Assembly (NCBI GenBank): GCA_051920445.1
Contig: JBPPLN010000002.1
Coordinates: 310,001-374,000 of the forward strand
Length of the DNA stretch: 64,000 nt
Source: CAG-177 sp003514385
Lineage (GTDB): Bacteria > Bacillota > Clostridia > Oscillospirales > Acutalibacteraceae
Direction of reading: 5' to 3'
Shown: positions 44,080-53,252 of the stretch, piece by piece
Position numbering within the stretch: position 1 is the first letter of the stretch
Layout of the letters: each line of letters begins with the position of its first letter
Notes under the pieces: generated by a model
Seen by the model: the letters and a program-made list of their open reading frames with translations, nothing else
The model's database searches: none
Told to the model about the DNA's origin: nothing
Program-made: the position numbers and the translations under genes

Positions 44080-44121
44080 TCACAGGCGCGGCATGCGCCA
44101 AAGTTTACTCAACAAAAACAT
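44080..44121 (-). CDS. Putative 13-residue leader peptide before trpX
   Basis: Reads MFLLSKLWRMPRL and stops at TGA. The ATG (44121) lies six bases after GGAGGAG (44134-44128), a better ribosome site than that of trpX itself. It sits just after the T-box terminator and 60 bases before trpX. The single Trp codon is number 8, and its 3' half can form GGCGC/GCGCC. A leader ORF that tests tryptophan during translation is an inference; the alternative is a chance ORF. Confidence 0.5.
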   Translation of the reverse strand: MFLLSKLWRMPRL

Positions 44122-44139
44122 AACTATCTCCTCCGAAAT

Positions 44140-44418
44140 AAAAAAACTCCTGTCCCTGCAATAATGCTGGGACAGGAGATATTATCATCCTGCGGTGCCA
44201 CCCGGCTTGACGCTTTTGCGTCCGCTTAGCGCGTACTGACATACGCTGACTTTTCTTCACGGAGAGTCCTGCTCCGGCGCACATACTTAAAGGATAACCT
44301 TTGTTCCGATTGCCCTTAGAAGTCCATTCAGGTTTCTTTCATTCTGCCGCAATCCCACCGCCTGCGGCTCTCTTCGAGATGAGGGAGAAATCTTACTTAC
44401 CCTTCTTCAACGGTTTAC
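44140..44418 (-). promoter_or_regulatory. T-box riboswitch, tryptophan specifier (UGG)
   Basis: On the minus strand the leader begins with a stem I region containing AGAGAGCCGC. The specifier loop segment reads CCTGAATGGACTTC, giving UGG for Trp. GGGTGGCACCGCAGG (44203-44189) is the T-box antiterminator sequence. CTCCTGTCCC/GGGACAGGAG (44178-44169 with 44156-44147) followed by seven T residues is the terminator. Uncharged tRNA-Trp would base-pair with specifier and T-box and allow readthrough into trpXYZ. Confidence 0.93.
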
Positions 44419-44421
44419 TGA

Positions 44422-44450
44422 ATTGTAACACTCTGTGCTTTTGTTGTCAA
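44422..44450 (-). promoter_or_regulatory. Promoter of the trpXYZ operon
   Basis: TTGACA (44450-44445) and TACAAT (44427-44422), 17 bases apart, place transcription start just before the T-box. Confidence 0.85.
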
Positions 44451-44460
44451 CACATTTTTT

Positions 44461-44668
44461 CACTTTTGTTTCAAGAACCAGTTTTCTTGTAGGTTATGGA
44501 CGCGAAATCCGACAAAATTCACAAAATCCGCCGTCCGCTTGCTAAATGGTATGCCGCGAAGAGTGCCTGTGTGACCAAAAAGGCGAATAGACAATATATT
44601 AAATATGGGATGTCTTTGCGCGCCCGCAAAACGGACGCCCTGCAAATTTTACCCAACGGAGGCCTTTT
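44461..44668. other. Gap before the sporulation cluster
   Basis: No gene. CGGAGG at about 44659 serves the next start. No vegetative promoter is obvious; a sporulation sigma promoter may lie near 44600 but I cannot assign one. Confidence 0.3.
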
Positions 44669-45538
44669 ATGAACAACGAAGATATAGTCTCGCTCATGGA
44701 GCGATACAAGAGAGAACTGCTCGAATTTGAAAAGCGCAACACGGCACCGGTATCCGCGCAGGAAAAGGCGGAACCTGAGCCCGTATCGGCGCAGCAGGAA
44801 AGCCAAGCCGAACAGGTTTCGGCGCAAGTGCAGGAAGATGCAGAGCCTGTAAACGCGCCGGCGGCAGAGCCCGCAAAGGCGGTTTCGGCAAAGGCGGAGG
44901 AAAACGAAGCGGTAAGCGCCGCGGCGACAGTTACAATTCAGCGGCAGACCGACGCTCAGAGGGAGAGTCAGATGCAGTTTGACGACGGCGCGGACACGGA
45001 CAAATCCCAGTTCACACCCGAGCGCACGCAGGCGGCAGGGCGCGGAGACATCCCCCAGCCGCGCACGATATTCGTCGACCCGCAGACGCTCAAAAACAAA
45101 AATCTCACCTTAACGAACACCCAGTCCGCGATGCAGAGGTTCGACGAATTCAAGGGCGAGTGCAACAAGCGCGGCATCCTGCGCGTTGAGACCTACAGCT
45201 CGAACGGACTCTATCCCGTCGGCAACAGCCGAGTGATAGTATACAAAGAGATAGACGGCGAAAAATATTATATATATGATTCGCACACCGATTCGAGCGG
45301 CATACTCGACAATCTCCAGCTGCCCGCTCCCGACAAATCCCTGTCGGAGACAGAGCAGGGCTCGTGCGGGCTCGCGCCGTATGCGACATACGATATATTC
45401 GTCAGCCACCCGGGATTCATCAGCACATATCTTGAAAACGTTCCGATCTTCGACTCCACCGTTTCAATACAGTCGGTCGAAATGCTGCCGACGGTCAGCG
45501 GCGAGCAGAATCCGAACGTGATAAACGAATCGGTCTGA
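44669..45538 (+). CDS. Protein with beta-sandwich carboxypeptidase-regulatory-like domain
   Basis: A 289-residue protein without signal peptide. Residues about 24-95 are a repetitive Ala/Glu/Gln tract with recurring VSAQ or VSA units. The C-terminal domain (GNSRVIVYKEIDGEKYYIYD then DIFVSHPGFISTYLENVPIFDSTV) looks like a prealbumin/carboxypeptidase regulatory-like beta-sandwich. In Clostridia such proteins are encoded just before SpoIID-like/PG-binding proteins, as here (11 bases). A spore-cortex or germination role is inferred from the neighbours. Confidence 0.6.
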   Translation: MNNEDIVSLMERYKRELLEFEKRNTAPVSAQEKAEPEPVSAQQESQAEQVSAQVQEDAEPVNAPAAEPAKAVSAKAEENEAVSAAATVTIQRQTDAQRESQMQFDDGADTDKSQFTPERTQAAGRGDIPQPRTIFVDPQTLKNKNLTLTNTQSAMQRFDEFKGECNKRGILRVETYSSNGLYPVGNSRVIVYKEIDGEKYYIYDSHTDSSGILDNLQLPAPDKSLSETEQGSCGLAPYATYDIFVSHPGFISTYLENVPIFDSTVSIQSVEMLPTVSGEQNPNVINESV

Positions 45539-45549
45539 GGAGTGATACT

Positions 45550-46905
45550 ATGGCAGCAGATACTCCCGTTATCCCCCAGACAATAACAGTCCACCTCGGC
45601 AGACCGAATGCGGCGGCGAGGAATGTCACTGTGCCGTTTACGGATTATCTCAAAAATGTCGCATCGAGCGAGATATATCCGACATGGCCGGAAAACGCGA
45701 TACGCGCCAACATATATGCGCAGGCATCGTTCGCCCTCAACCGCATATACACTGAGCACTACCGCAGCCGCGGCTACGACTTCGATATAACGAACTCGAC
45801 CGCATACGACCAGGCCTATGTCGACGGGCGCAGCGTGTTTTCAAACGTCGCGAAGATAGTCGACGAGCTTTTCAACAACTATGTTACAAAGGGCGACCAG
45901 GTTCAGCCCTATTTCACACAGTACTGCTCCGGGCGCGAGGTCACCTGCGACGGGCTCTCGCAGTGGGGCACGGTCACGCTCGCGAATCAGGGCTATACGC
46001 CATACCGCATACTTCAATATTACTACGGGAACGACGTCAATATAAAGACGGCGCCCGTCAAGAATATCCGCGAATCATATCCCGGCAGGGCTCTGCGCCT
46101 CGGCGACATATCGGAGGATGTCAGGATAATCCAGCGCCAGCTCAACCGCATCGCGCGAAACTATCCCGCCATTCCGCGCATCCCCTCCCCCAACGGAATA
46201 TTCGACACGGCGACGCGCGAATCGATCAGAAAGTTCCAGAGCCTATTCAACCTCACCGTTGACGGCATCGTCGGCAAGGCGACATGGTATAAAATAAAGC
46301 AGCTCTATGCCGGAATACTAAGACTCGGCGAGCTATACAGCGAAGGACTGAAGCTGACGGACGTCGAGCGGCAGTTCAAGACTGTCATAAAACGCGGCGA
46401 CAGAGGGCAGGATGTGAGCACGATTCAGTATTTCTTGAACTTTATCGGCAACTTCACAAACAACATCCAGCCCCCGGCCGTGGACGGCATTTTCGGCCAG
46501 GGCACATACAACAGCGTCGTACAGTTTCAGCGGCAATACGGCCTTGCGCCGGACGGCATAGTCGGGCGCGACACATGGAACAAGCTGCAGGCTGTATATA
46601 ATGATATCCTGCGAACCTTCCCCGGCGAATTTTCAATCTATGATCAATATGCGCGTTTTGCATATCCCGGCTACAATCTGCTCCGCGGCAGCACGGGCAG
46701 TGCAGTGAGAAATCTTCAGGAATATCTCCAGGTTCTCGCGCGCGGCGTCGAGAGCGTGCCGTATGTTGCGGCGGACGGCATTTTTGGCCCTCAGACGGAG
46801 GCGGCGGTCAAGGCGGCTCGGCGATATTTCGGGCTGACCCCGAACGGCGTTGTCGGTCCGCTGCTCTGGTATGCCATAGCGGAATACTATTATTACAACG
46901 TATAA
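45550..46905 (+). CDS. SpoIID-like protein with three peptidoglycan-binding domains
   Basis: A 451-residue protein. The N-terminal domain (VPFTDYLKNVASSEIYPTWPENAIRA and further) matches the SpoIID/LytB-like pattern, also seen at the front of clostridial SleC-type cortex proteins. Three PG_binding_1 repeats follow, each ending in a DGIVGxxTWxK-like core at about residues 185-255, 275-350 and 375-450. SpoIID-like modules act on cortex or engulfment peptidoglycan. No SleC catalytic tail is present. A perfect terminator follows. Confidence 0.75.
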   Translation: MAADTPVIPQTITVHLGRPNAAARNVTVPFTDYLKNVASSEIYPTWPENAIRANIYAQASFALNRIYTEHYRSRGYDFDITNSTAYDQAYVDGRSVFSNVAKIVDELFNNYVTKGDQVQPYFTQYCSGREVTCDGLSQWGTVTLANQGYTPYRILQYYYGNDVNIKTAPVKNIRESYPGRALRLGDISEDVRIIQRQLNRIARNYPAIPRIPSPNGIFDTATRESIRKFQSLFNLTVDGIVGKATWYKIKQLYAGILRLGELYSEGLKLTDVERQFKTVIKRGDRGQDVSTIQYFLNFIGNFTNNIQPPAVDGIFGQGTYNSVVQFQRQYGLAPDGIVGRDTWNKLQAVYNDILRTFPGEFSIYDQYARFAYPGYNLLRGSTGSAVRNLQEYLQVLARGVESVPYVAADGIFGPQTEAAVKAARRYFGLTPNGVVGPLLWYAIAEYYYYNV

Positions 46906-46920
46906 TCCCGACAAAAACGG

Positions 46921-46970
46921 AGATGATATACGGCGTGAAACAATTGCCGTATATCATCTTTTTCTTTTTA
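46921..46970 (+). terminator. Terminator between cortex-protein and germination genes
   Basis: A 14-bp stem (46921-46934 with 46946-46959) is followed by TTTTCTTTTTAA. Confidence 0.85.
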
Positions 46971-46986
46971 AGGGCGGGATATTCAT

Positions 46987-48411
46987 ATGGAAAAGCAGAC
47001 TTTTTCGGGGAACTACGAAGCCGACATTGCGTCGCTCAATCTGCGGCTGCGCGTGAGCGAGAGCTTTGACCTCGTCAGCCGTCAGATAATGATCGGCAGC
47101 CACCGCGCCATGCTGTGGTTCATCGACGGATTTATAAAAGACGGGCTGATGGAAAAAATCATGAGCTTCATGATGAACGCGGACGAGAAGAAGCTCAAAA
47201 CTGTCGTCACAACGCGCGAATTTGCCGACGCGTTTGTGCCCTATGTCGAGACCGAGGTCGTAAACGACTTCGACAGGTTCGAGACTTTTCTCTTCTCGGG
47301 CGCATTGGGCATGATAATTGACGGGTTTAAAGAAGCTATAATTATAGATGTGCGGACTTATCCCGCGCGAAGCGTGGACGAGCCTGAAAACGACAAAGTG
47401 CTTCGAGGCTCGCATGACGGCTTTGTAGAGACGCTGATATTCAACACCGCGCTCATACGCCGCAGAGTCAGGGACACGAAATTGACAATGTACTTGACGC
47501 AAATAGGCAAACGGTCAAAAACAGACGTCGTGCTCTGCTATCTCGACGGCACGGCAGACCCCAAGGAGGTCGAAAAGATAAAGAAAAAGCTGAATTCCAT
47601 AGACATAAACGCTCTGACCATGGGGCACGAGAGCCTTGCGGAATGTCTTATACCGAAGCAGAGGTTCAACCCCTTTCCGAAGGTGCGTTACACCGAGCGC
47701 CCGGACAGCGCGGTGGCGAGCATATACGAGGGCAGCCTGCTGATAATCACGGACACCTCGCCCTCCGTTATGATTATCCCGACCGGCGTATTCGATTTTT
47801 TGCAGGACACGAACGATTTCTATTTTCCGAGCCTTATCGGAAGCTATCTTCGAATAGTCAGAATGATAGTTTTCCTGCTCGCGCTGCTTTTAACGCCCGT
47901 GTGGTTTCTGCTGATTCAAAATCCAGAATATATCCCACCGTGGCTCGACTTCATAAAGATAGAGCACCCGACGAGCGTGCCCGTCATAATGCAGCTGCTG
48001 ATAATCGAGATAGTCATAGACGCTTTAAAGCTGGCGTCGCTCAACACGCCCAATGCACTGAGCAACTCGTTCAGCGTCATCGGTGCGCTCGTGCTCGGCG
48101 AATTTGCCATTGCCGCGAAGTGGTTCACGGCGGAGGTCGTTCTCTATATGGCGTTCGTCGCGATAACGAACTTCGCCCAGCCGAGCTATGAGCTCGGGTA
48201 TGCGTTCAAACTCTGTCGCATGATGATACTGATACTGACGGCAATATTCAACCTCTGGGGCTTCATCGCAGGGCTTGTGATAACCGCTCTGTTGATTTCA
48301 TTCAATAAGACCGTCAGCGGGCGCTGCTATCTCTATCCCCTCATTCCGTTTAACGGCATGGCGCTGACCTCGCTTCTGCTGCGAAAGCCGATAACCAAAA
48401 GCAAAAACTGA
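46987..48411 (+). CDS. Spore germination protein, SpoVAF/GerA family
   Basis: A 474-residue membrane protein. The N-terminal soluble half carries GSHDGFVETLIFNTALIRRRVRD, QIGKRSKTDVVLCYLDG and VRYTERPDSAVAS, then the membrane half DTSPSVMIIPTGVF, FAQPSYELGYAFKLCRM and YPLIPFNG. These match Bacillus SpoVAF more closely than GerAA as I recall them. It belongs to the inner spore membrane and is linked to Ca-DPA release in germination. No SpoVA genes adjoin it. Confidence 0.85.
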   Translation: MEKQTFSGNYEADIASLNLRLRVSESFDLVSRQIMIGSHRAMLWFIDGFIKDGLMEKIMSFMMNADEKKLKTVVTTREFADAFVPYVETEVVNDFDRFETFLFSGALGMIIDGFKEAIIIDVRTYPARSVDEPENDKVLRGSHDGFVETLIFNTALIRRRVRDTKLTMYLTQIGKRSKTDVVLCYLDGTADPKEVEKIKKKLNSIDINALTMGHESLAECLIPKQRFNPFPKVRYTERPDSAVASIYEGSLLIITDTSPSVMIIPTGVFDFLQDTNDFYFPSLIGSYLRIVRMIVFLLALLLTPVWFLLIQNPEYIPPWLDFIKIEHPTSVPVIMQLLIIEIVIDALKLASLNTPNALSNSFSVIGALVLGEFAIAAKWFTAEVVLYMAFVAITNFAQPSYELGYAFKLCRMMILILTAIFNLWGFIAGLVITALLISFNKTVSGRCYLYPLIPFNGMALTSLLLRKPITKSKN

Positions 48412-48531
48412 CAAAAATCGTTCCTCTAAAAATAATATCCGCGCATATTGCAATGGGCTCGCTCTTTTGATATAATTATATCGAATCGAAGCATTTTCGC
48501 TTCGGTCAATATATCAAAGGAGGAGCCTGTT

Positions 48532-48969
48532 TTGCCGGAATACACAATGCTTATATTATGGATAGCGCTGCTCATAGCGTTCATCGTTGTTGAAGCCGCG
48601 ACCGTCCAGCTTGTCACGATCTGGTTCGCCGTTGGTGCGGCGGCGGCTCTGATATCGGAGCTTTGCTCGGCGCCCGTCTGGCTTCAGTGGGTGATTTTCG
48701 CGGCAGTGTCGCTCGTCGCGCTTGCGGTGACCCGCCCGCTCGTCAAGAAATTTTCAAAAAAGCGCGTTCAGCCGACCAACGCTGACAGATACATAGGTCT
48801 CGAGGGAATAGTCGAGGAGACTGTTGACAACACCGAGGGCACCGGTATAGTGAAGGTCGAGGGCTCGACCTGGACGGCAAGATCGTCCGACGGCAGCCGC
48901 ATTGAAAAAGGTTCAAATATCACCGTTGACAGAATCGACGGCGTTAAACTTATGGTTTCAAAACACTAA
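48532..48969 (+). CDS. NfeD-like membrane protein
   Basis: A 145-residue protein: two to three membrane segments (about residues 5-70), then an OB-fold (IGLEGIVEETVDNTEGTGIVKVEGSTWTA). I chose the TTG at 48532, behind GGAGGAG. NfeD proteins partner with SPFH-domain proteins; that gene follows 12 bases later. Confidence 0.8.
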   Translation: MPEYTMLILWIALLIAFIVVEAATVQLVTIWFAVGAAAALISELCSAPVWLQWVIFAAVSLVALAVTRPLVKKFSKKRVQPTNADRYIGLEGIVEETVDNTEGTGIVKVEGSTWTARSSDGSRIEKGSNITVDRIDGVKLMVSKH

Positions 48970-48981
48970 AGGAGGATTATT

Positions 48982-49938
48982 ATGGGACCTGTAGCAATCG
49001 GAGTAATCATCGGCATAATCGTGCTCGTGCTCGTTATTGTCGTGCTCAACATCAAGATAGTGCCGCAGTCCAAGGCCTATGTCATCGAGCGCCTCGGCGC
49101 ATATTCGACCACATGGCAGACCGGCATCCACTTCAAGATACCTTTCGTTGAGAAAGTATCGAAAACCGTCTCCCTCAAGGAGCAGGTCGTGGATTTCCCG
49201 CCCCAGCCCGTTATCACAAAGGATAACGTCACGATGCAGATAGACACGGTCGTTTTCTTCCAGATAACCGACCCGAAGCTCTATGCATACGGTGTGGAGC
49301 GCCCGATATCCGCTATCGAAAATCTCTCGGCAACAACGCTGAGAAACATCATCGGTGAAATGGAGCTTGACCACACGCTGACTTCGCGCGATGTCATCAA
49401 CGCAAAAATCAGAGTTATCCTCGACGAAGCCACCGACGCATGGGGCATCAAAGTAAACCGCGTTGAGCTCAAGAACATTCTTCCCCCGCCCGAGATTCAG
49501 GACGCGATGGAGAAGCAGATGAAGGCAGAGCGTCAGCGCCGTGAGGCAATTCTGCGCGCAGAGGGCGAAAAGGCGAGCAAGATTCTCGTTGCAGAGGGTC
49601 AGAAAGAGAGCCAGATCCTCGCCGCAGAGGGTGACAAGCAGGCCGCCATTCTTCACGCAGAGGCTGTCAAGGAAGCAAAGATTCGCGAGGCAGAGGGTGA
49701 GGCACAGGCTATCGTCGCCGTTCAGGAGGCTCAGGCGAAGGCTATCGCCCTGATAAACGAGGCCGCCCCGAAGGACGGTTATCTGACGATAAAGAGCCTT
49801 GAAGCATTCGCAAAGGCTGCGGACGGCAAGGCGACGAAGCTCATCATTCCGAGCGAGCTTCAGTCTCTCGCGGGACTCGCGGCGAGCGCAAAGGAGATTT
49901 TCTCCGCCGACGCCACAGAGGACGCAGAGCAGAAATAA
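48982..49938 (+). CDS. SPFH/Band 7 (stomatin/QmcA-like) membrane protein
   Basis: A 318-residue protein: an N-terminal membrane helix (about residues 4-26), then the SPFH domain (PQSKAYVIERLGAY, FFQITDPKLYAYGVERP, TTLRNIIGEMELDHTLTSR), then a long Ala/Glu/Lys coiled coil. Such proteins form ring assemblies with NfeD and organise membrane domains and proteases. Confidence 0.9.
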   Translation: MGPVAIGVIIGIIVLVLVIVVLNIKIVPQSKAYVIERLGAYSTTWQTGIHFKIPFVEKVSKTVSLKEQVVDFPPQPVITKDNVTMQIDTVVFFQITDPKLYAYGVERPISAIENLSATTLRNIIGEMELDHTLTSRDVINAKIRVILDEATDAWGIKVNRVELKNILPPPEIQDAMEKQMKAERQRREAILRAEGEKASKILVAEGQKESQILAAEGDKQAAILHAEAVKEAKIREAEGEAQAIVAVQEAQAKAIALINEAAPKDGYLTIKSLEAFAKAADGKATKLIIPSELQSLAGLAASAKEIFSADATEDAEQK

Positions 49939-49951
49939 GTTTATAAAAAGC

Positions 49952-49986
49952 GCAGAGAGTCGGTAAAACGGCTCTCTGCTTTTTTC
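49952..49986 (+). terminator. Terminator after the NfeD-SPFH operon
   Basis: GCAGAGAG (49952-49959) pairs with CTCTCTGC (49972-49979), then TTTTTT. A second hairpin follows at about 50005-50030. Confidence 0.8.
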
Positions 49987-50135
49987 GTTTTAACAAAATA
50001 AAAAGAGCCGCCGAAGCAGGCAGCTCAAAAAATTTTTCTTGTCTTTTCGTGTTTATATTACCACAAAAACGCCGATTTGTCAAGTCTTGTAATCCCCTGA
50101 CCCGTGTGGTATTAAGTATCCGGAGGTGTTTTGAA

Positions 50136-51017
50136 ATGAACAACATGACTGCACTGGTGAGCTGTTTTGCTCGGTATTACCACACGAAAACTGACGACGC
50201 AAAGATCTTTGACGACCTGCTCGCGGGAGAGATTCTGAGTGAAAGTGAAAAGAACGCGATAGCGGAAAACATGAAAAACGGCATCGCATTTTTTGACCCG
50301 AATTACAGTGGCGGCGACCCGCTCGGGCGCGTTATGAACGGCTTCATCGCGCCGAGTGTAATCGCGCGCTCCGCGTTTTGCAAGCGGCATATGGAAAACG
50401 AGATAAGACTCGGCGCGCGACAATATGTCATCGCCGCCGCAGGCTACGACACATTGGGCTATAAAATTGACAGAGATATCAAAGTATTCGAGCTCGACCG
50501 CCCCGAGATGATTGAGGACAAGGCAAGGCGCATTGACGAAGCTGGAATAGACCGCAAAAATATCAGCTATGTCGGCTGCGACCTCGGCAAGGATTTTATC
50601 CCCGCTCTGCTAAATGCGGGATATGACCCTAAGGAGAGGAAATTTTTCAGCCTGCTCGGCATAAGCTTTTATCTGACCCAAGACGAGTTCGCACGCTGTA
50701 TTAAAACTCTGTTTGAAAACTCGGCGAGCGAAAGCGCGCTCGTGTTCGACTTCCCGAATGACCGGGACTGCACCCGGGAGCAGAAGAACAGGCTGCTTGC
50801 CGGCGGCGCGGGCGAAGAGATGAAAGCGCGATACTCACACACGGATATCGAGCGCATCGCGGGAGAAGCGGGCGCGCTCATCTATGAGCTTGCGGACAGC
50901 GGCGATATTGACCGCGATTTCTTCAAGGCGCACAACGAAATGAAAAATGCAGAACCGATACTCGCCCCCGAGGGAGTCAGCTATTGCCTGATGGTCAAAA
51001 AGGACGGGCAGTATTGA
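50136..51017 (+). CDS. Class I SAM-dependent methyltransferase, LCM family
   Basis: A 293-residue enzyme from the ATG behind GGAGGTG. IRLGARQYVIAAAGYDTLGYKI is the LCM/PF04072-type SAM-binding loop, VFELDRPEMIEDKARRI carries the acidic ribose-binding residue, and FFSLLGISFYLTQDEFARC follows. Such enzymes O-methylate carboxylates or polyketides. The substrate is unknown. It is close to, but not in the strand of, the ligase/condensation genes. Confidence 0.75.
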   Translation: MNNMTALVSCFARYYHTKTDDAKIFDDLLAGEILSESEKNAIAENMKNGIAFFDPNYSGGDPLGRVMNGFIAPSVIARSAFCKRHMENEIRLGARQYVIAAAGYDTLGYKIDRDIKVFELDRPEMIEDKARRIDEAGIDRKNISYVGCDLGKDFIPALLNAGYDPKERKFFSLLGISFYLTQDEFARCIKTLFENSASESALVFDFPNDRDCTREQKNRLLAGGAGEEMKARYSHTDIERIAGEAGALIYELADSGDIDRDFFKAHNEMKNAEPILAPEGVSYCLMVKKDGQY

Positions 51018-51118
51018 TAAAAAAGTATTGATAAAGCGCGTTTTTTTGTTGCGTAATAAGCCGGAATGTGATAATATATTGTCGATGAAATATTCAATTC
51101 TTTGTTGGAGGCAATTAT

Positions 51119-53173
51119 ATGGATCAAAGATTACAGCCCTTATTCACTCCGTGGAAGATCGGCAACTGCGAGATCAAGAACCGCATCGTGCTCACGAGCA
51201 TGGGCGGCACCGACCTCTTCGGATGGATGGAGAAGAACCACTTCGATAAAGACGGCGCACGCTTTATCATGGAAGTCGCGAAGAACAACGCGGGTCTTGT
51301 TCTCCCCGGATGTCAGCCGGTCTACAACCCCATGTTCGGCCAGTGGCTCCACAAGAACAAGAAGATGTATGCCGACCTCAAAAAGTGGACTCCCGAGCTC
51401 CACAAGACCGGCGCGAAGCTCTTCGTTCAGCTGACCGCAGGCTTCGGCCGCTCCTTCACCATCAGCGAAATGATGGAGAAACTCTACACCAACCCCGCGC
51501 TGAGAGTCCTCAGCAAGCCCTTCATGGATCTCGACAAGATCACGGCTTCCGCGAGCCCCTCGCCCAACCGCTGGTCTGATAAAGTTCCCTCGAGAGAGAT
51601 GACCAAGGCTGAAATCAAGGAGTTTGTCAATGCGTTCGCAGAGAGCGCAAAGATGCTCAAGGACGCAGGCGTTGACGGCGTTGAGGTTCACGCAGTCCAC
51701 GAGGGCTATCTGCTCGACCAGTTCACCCTTAAATATGTCAACAAGCGCACCGACGAATACGGCGGCTCGTTTGAGAATCGCTATCGTTTCGCAGTCGAGG
51801 TAGTTCAGGCTATCAAGAAAGCCTGCGGCGACGACTTCCCGGTCTCCCTGCGCTACAGCATAATTTCCAAGACCAAGGGTTTCCGTCAGGGCGCTCTCCC
51901 GGGCGAGGCTTATACCGAGGCCGGACGCGACATGGCAGAGTCCGAGAAGGCTGTCAAGTATCTTCAGGATGCCGGTTATGACTGCCTCAACTGCGACAAC
52001 GGCACATACGACGCATGGTACTGGGCTCACCCGCCCATCTACATGCCCGAGAACTGCAACCTCGAGGATGTTGAATACATCAAGCAGTTCTGCGACATTC
52101 CCGTTATCTGCGCCGGCCGCCTCGATCCGAGAGTTGCCGCGGACGCGATAAAGGAAGGCAAGCTTGACGGCGCAGGATTCGCGCGTCAGTTCCTCGCCGA
52201 TCAGGAGTGGGTCACGAAGATGATGAATGACGAGGAGGATGACATCCGTCCCTGCATTCTCTGCCACAACGGTTGCTTCAACATGTGCCACTACAAGGGC
52301 GTGCCCAACGACCAGGAGCTTTCCGACAGCCTGCATCTTTCCCGCTGCGCTATCAACGCCGAGACGATGCAGTGGAACAAGCACTACATAAAGAAGACCA
52401 ACTCGCCCAAGACCGTCCACATCGTCGGCGGCGGTATCGGCGGCATGGAGGCTGCCCGCGTGCTCAAGCTCCGCGGACACAATCCGATAATCCACGAGAA
52501 GAGCGACGTGCTCGGCGGAACATTCATCCCCGCGAGCGCAGAGTCATACAAGGGCAAGCTCCGCGACCTGCTTGACTGGTACAGACGCCAGATGACGAAG
52601 CTCGGCATCGAAGTCAGACTCAACGACGAGATAAAGGATATCGCGGCGTTCGGCAGCGATCCCGTTATCATCGCGACCGGCTCGACCCCGAGACTCCTCA
52701 GAAGAGTTCCCGGCTACGAGAAGATGATCGAGGGCTGCGACTACCTCAACGGCGCAGAAGTCGGCAACACCGTCGCTGTCATCGGCGGCGGACTGACCGG
52801 ATGCGAAATAGCCTACGAGCTCGCTCTCCAGGGCAAGAATCCGATCATTGTCGAGATGAAGGACGACCTTATCAGCCAGACCGGTGTCTGCCTTGCAAAC
52901 TCCTCTTATCTCAGAGAGTGGTTCGCCCTGCACAAGACTCCCGTCTATCTTGAGACGACCCTCAAGGAAGTCAAGGACGGCTCCATCGTCTGCACCGGCA
53001 AGGACGGCAAGGACATCAACATCGACTGTGACTCCGTCATCAGCTGCGCGGGCTATATCCCCGCTCCGCTTGCCGAGAAGTCCGGCAACGTCCACCTCGT
53101 CGGCGACTGCCTTGCAATAGGCAACCTCCGCTCCGTTGTGTGGCGCGCATATGATGTTGCGATGAAGATCTGA
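51119..53173 (+). CDS. OYE-type flavin oxidoreductase (2,4-dienoyl-CoA reductase/BaiCD-BaiH-like)
   Basis: A 684-residue enzyme with three domains. An FMN TIM barrel (about 1-370) holds GVDGVEVHAVHEGYLLDQFTL and NKRTDEYGGSFENR. CILCHNGCFNMC (about 380) is the [4Fe-4S] ligand group. FAD/NAD-binding folds follow with VGGGIGGMEAARVL and IGGGLTGCEIAYEL. It may reduce enoates, dienoyl-CoA or steroids. The ATG follows TTGGAGG. It stands alone with its own terminator. Confidence 0.85.
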   Translation: MDQRLQPLFTPWKIGNCEIKNRIVLTSMGGTDLFGWMEKNHFDKDGARFIMEVAKNNAGLVLPGCQPVYNPMFGQWLHKNKKMYADLKKWTPELHKTGAKLFVQLTAGFGRSFTISEMMEKLYTNPALRVLSKPFMDLDKITASASPSPNRWSDKVPSREMTKAEIKEFVNAFAESAKMLKDAGVDGVEVHAVHEGYLLDQFTLKYVNKRTDEYGGSFENRYRFAVEVVQAIKKACGDDFPVSLRYSIISKTKGFRQGALPGEAYTEAGRDMAESEKAVKYLQDAGYDCLNCDNGTYDAWYWAHPPIYMPENCNLEDVEYIKQFCDIPVICAGRLDPRVAADAIKEGKLDGAGFARQFLADQEWVTKMMNDEEDDIRPCILCHNGCFNMCHYKGVPNDQELSDSLHLSRCAINAETMQWNKHYIKKTNSPKTVHIVGGGIGGMEAARVLKLRGHNPIIHEKSDVLGGTFIPASAESYKGKLRDLLDWYRRQMTKLGIEVRLNDEIKDIAAFGSDPVIIATGSTPRLLRRVPGYEKMIEGCDYLNGAEVGNTVAVIGGGLTGCEIAYELALQGKNPIIVEMKDDLISQTGVCLANSSYLREWFALHKTPVYLETTLKEVKDGSIVCTGKDGKDINIDCDSVISCAGYIPAPLAEKSGNVHLVGDCLAIGNLRSVVWRAYDVAMKI

Positions 53174-53190
53174 GTTAAACAACAAACAGC

Positions 53191-53237
53191 AAAGCTGCAA
53201 TTCACGGTTTTATCCATGGATTGCAGCTTTCTTTTTA
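53191..53237. terminator. Terminator between convergent genes
   Basis: AAAGCTGCAA (53191-53200) pairs perfectly with TTGCAGCTTT (53221-53230), then CTTTTTAT. Confidence 0.75.
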
Positions 53238-53252
53238 TATTCGCATTGTTTA

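Noticed and set aside
44140..44418. Considered a T-box for another amino acid
   Set aside because: The bases in the specifier position after TGAA read TGG, and the downstream transporter resembles TrpXYZ; no other in-register codon fits the loop.
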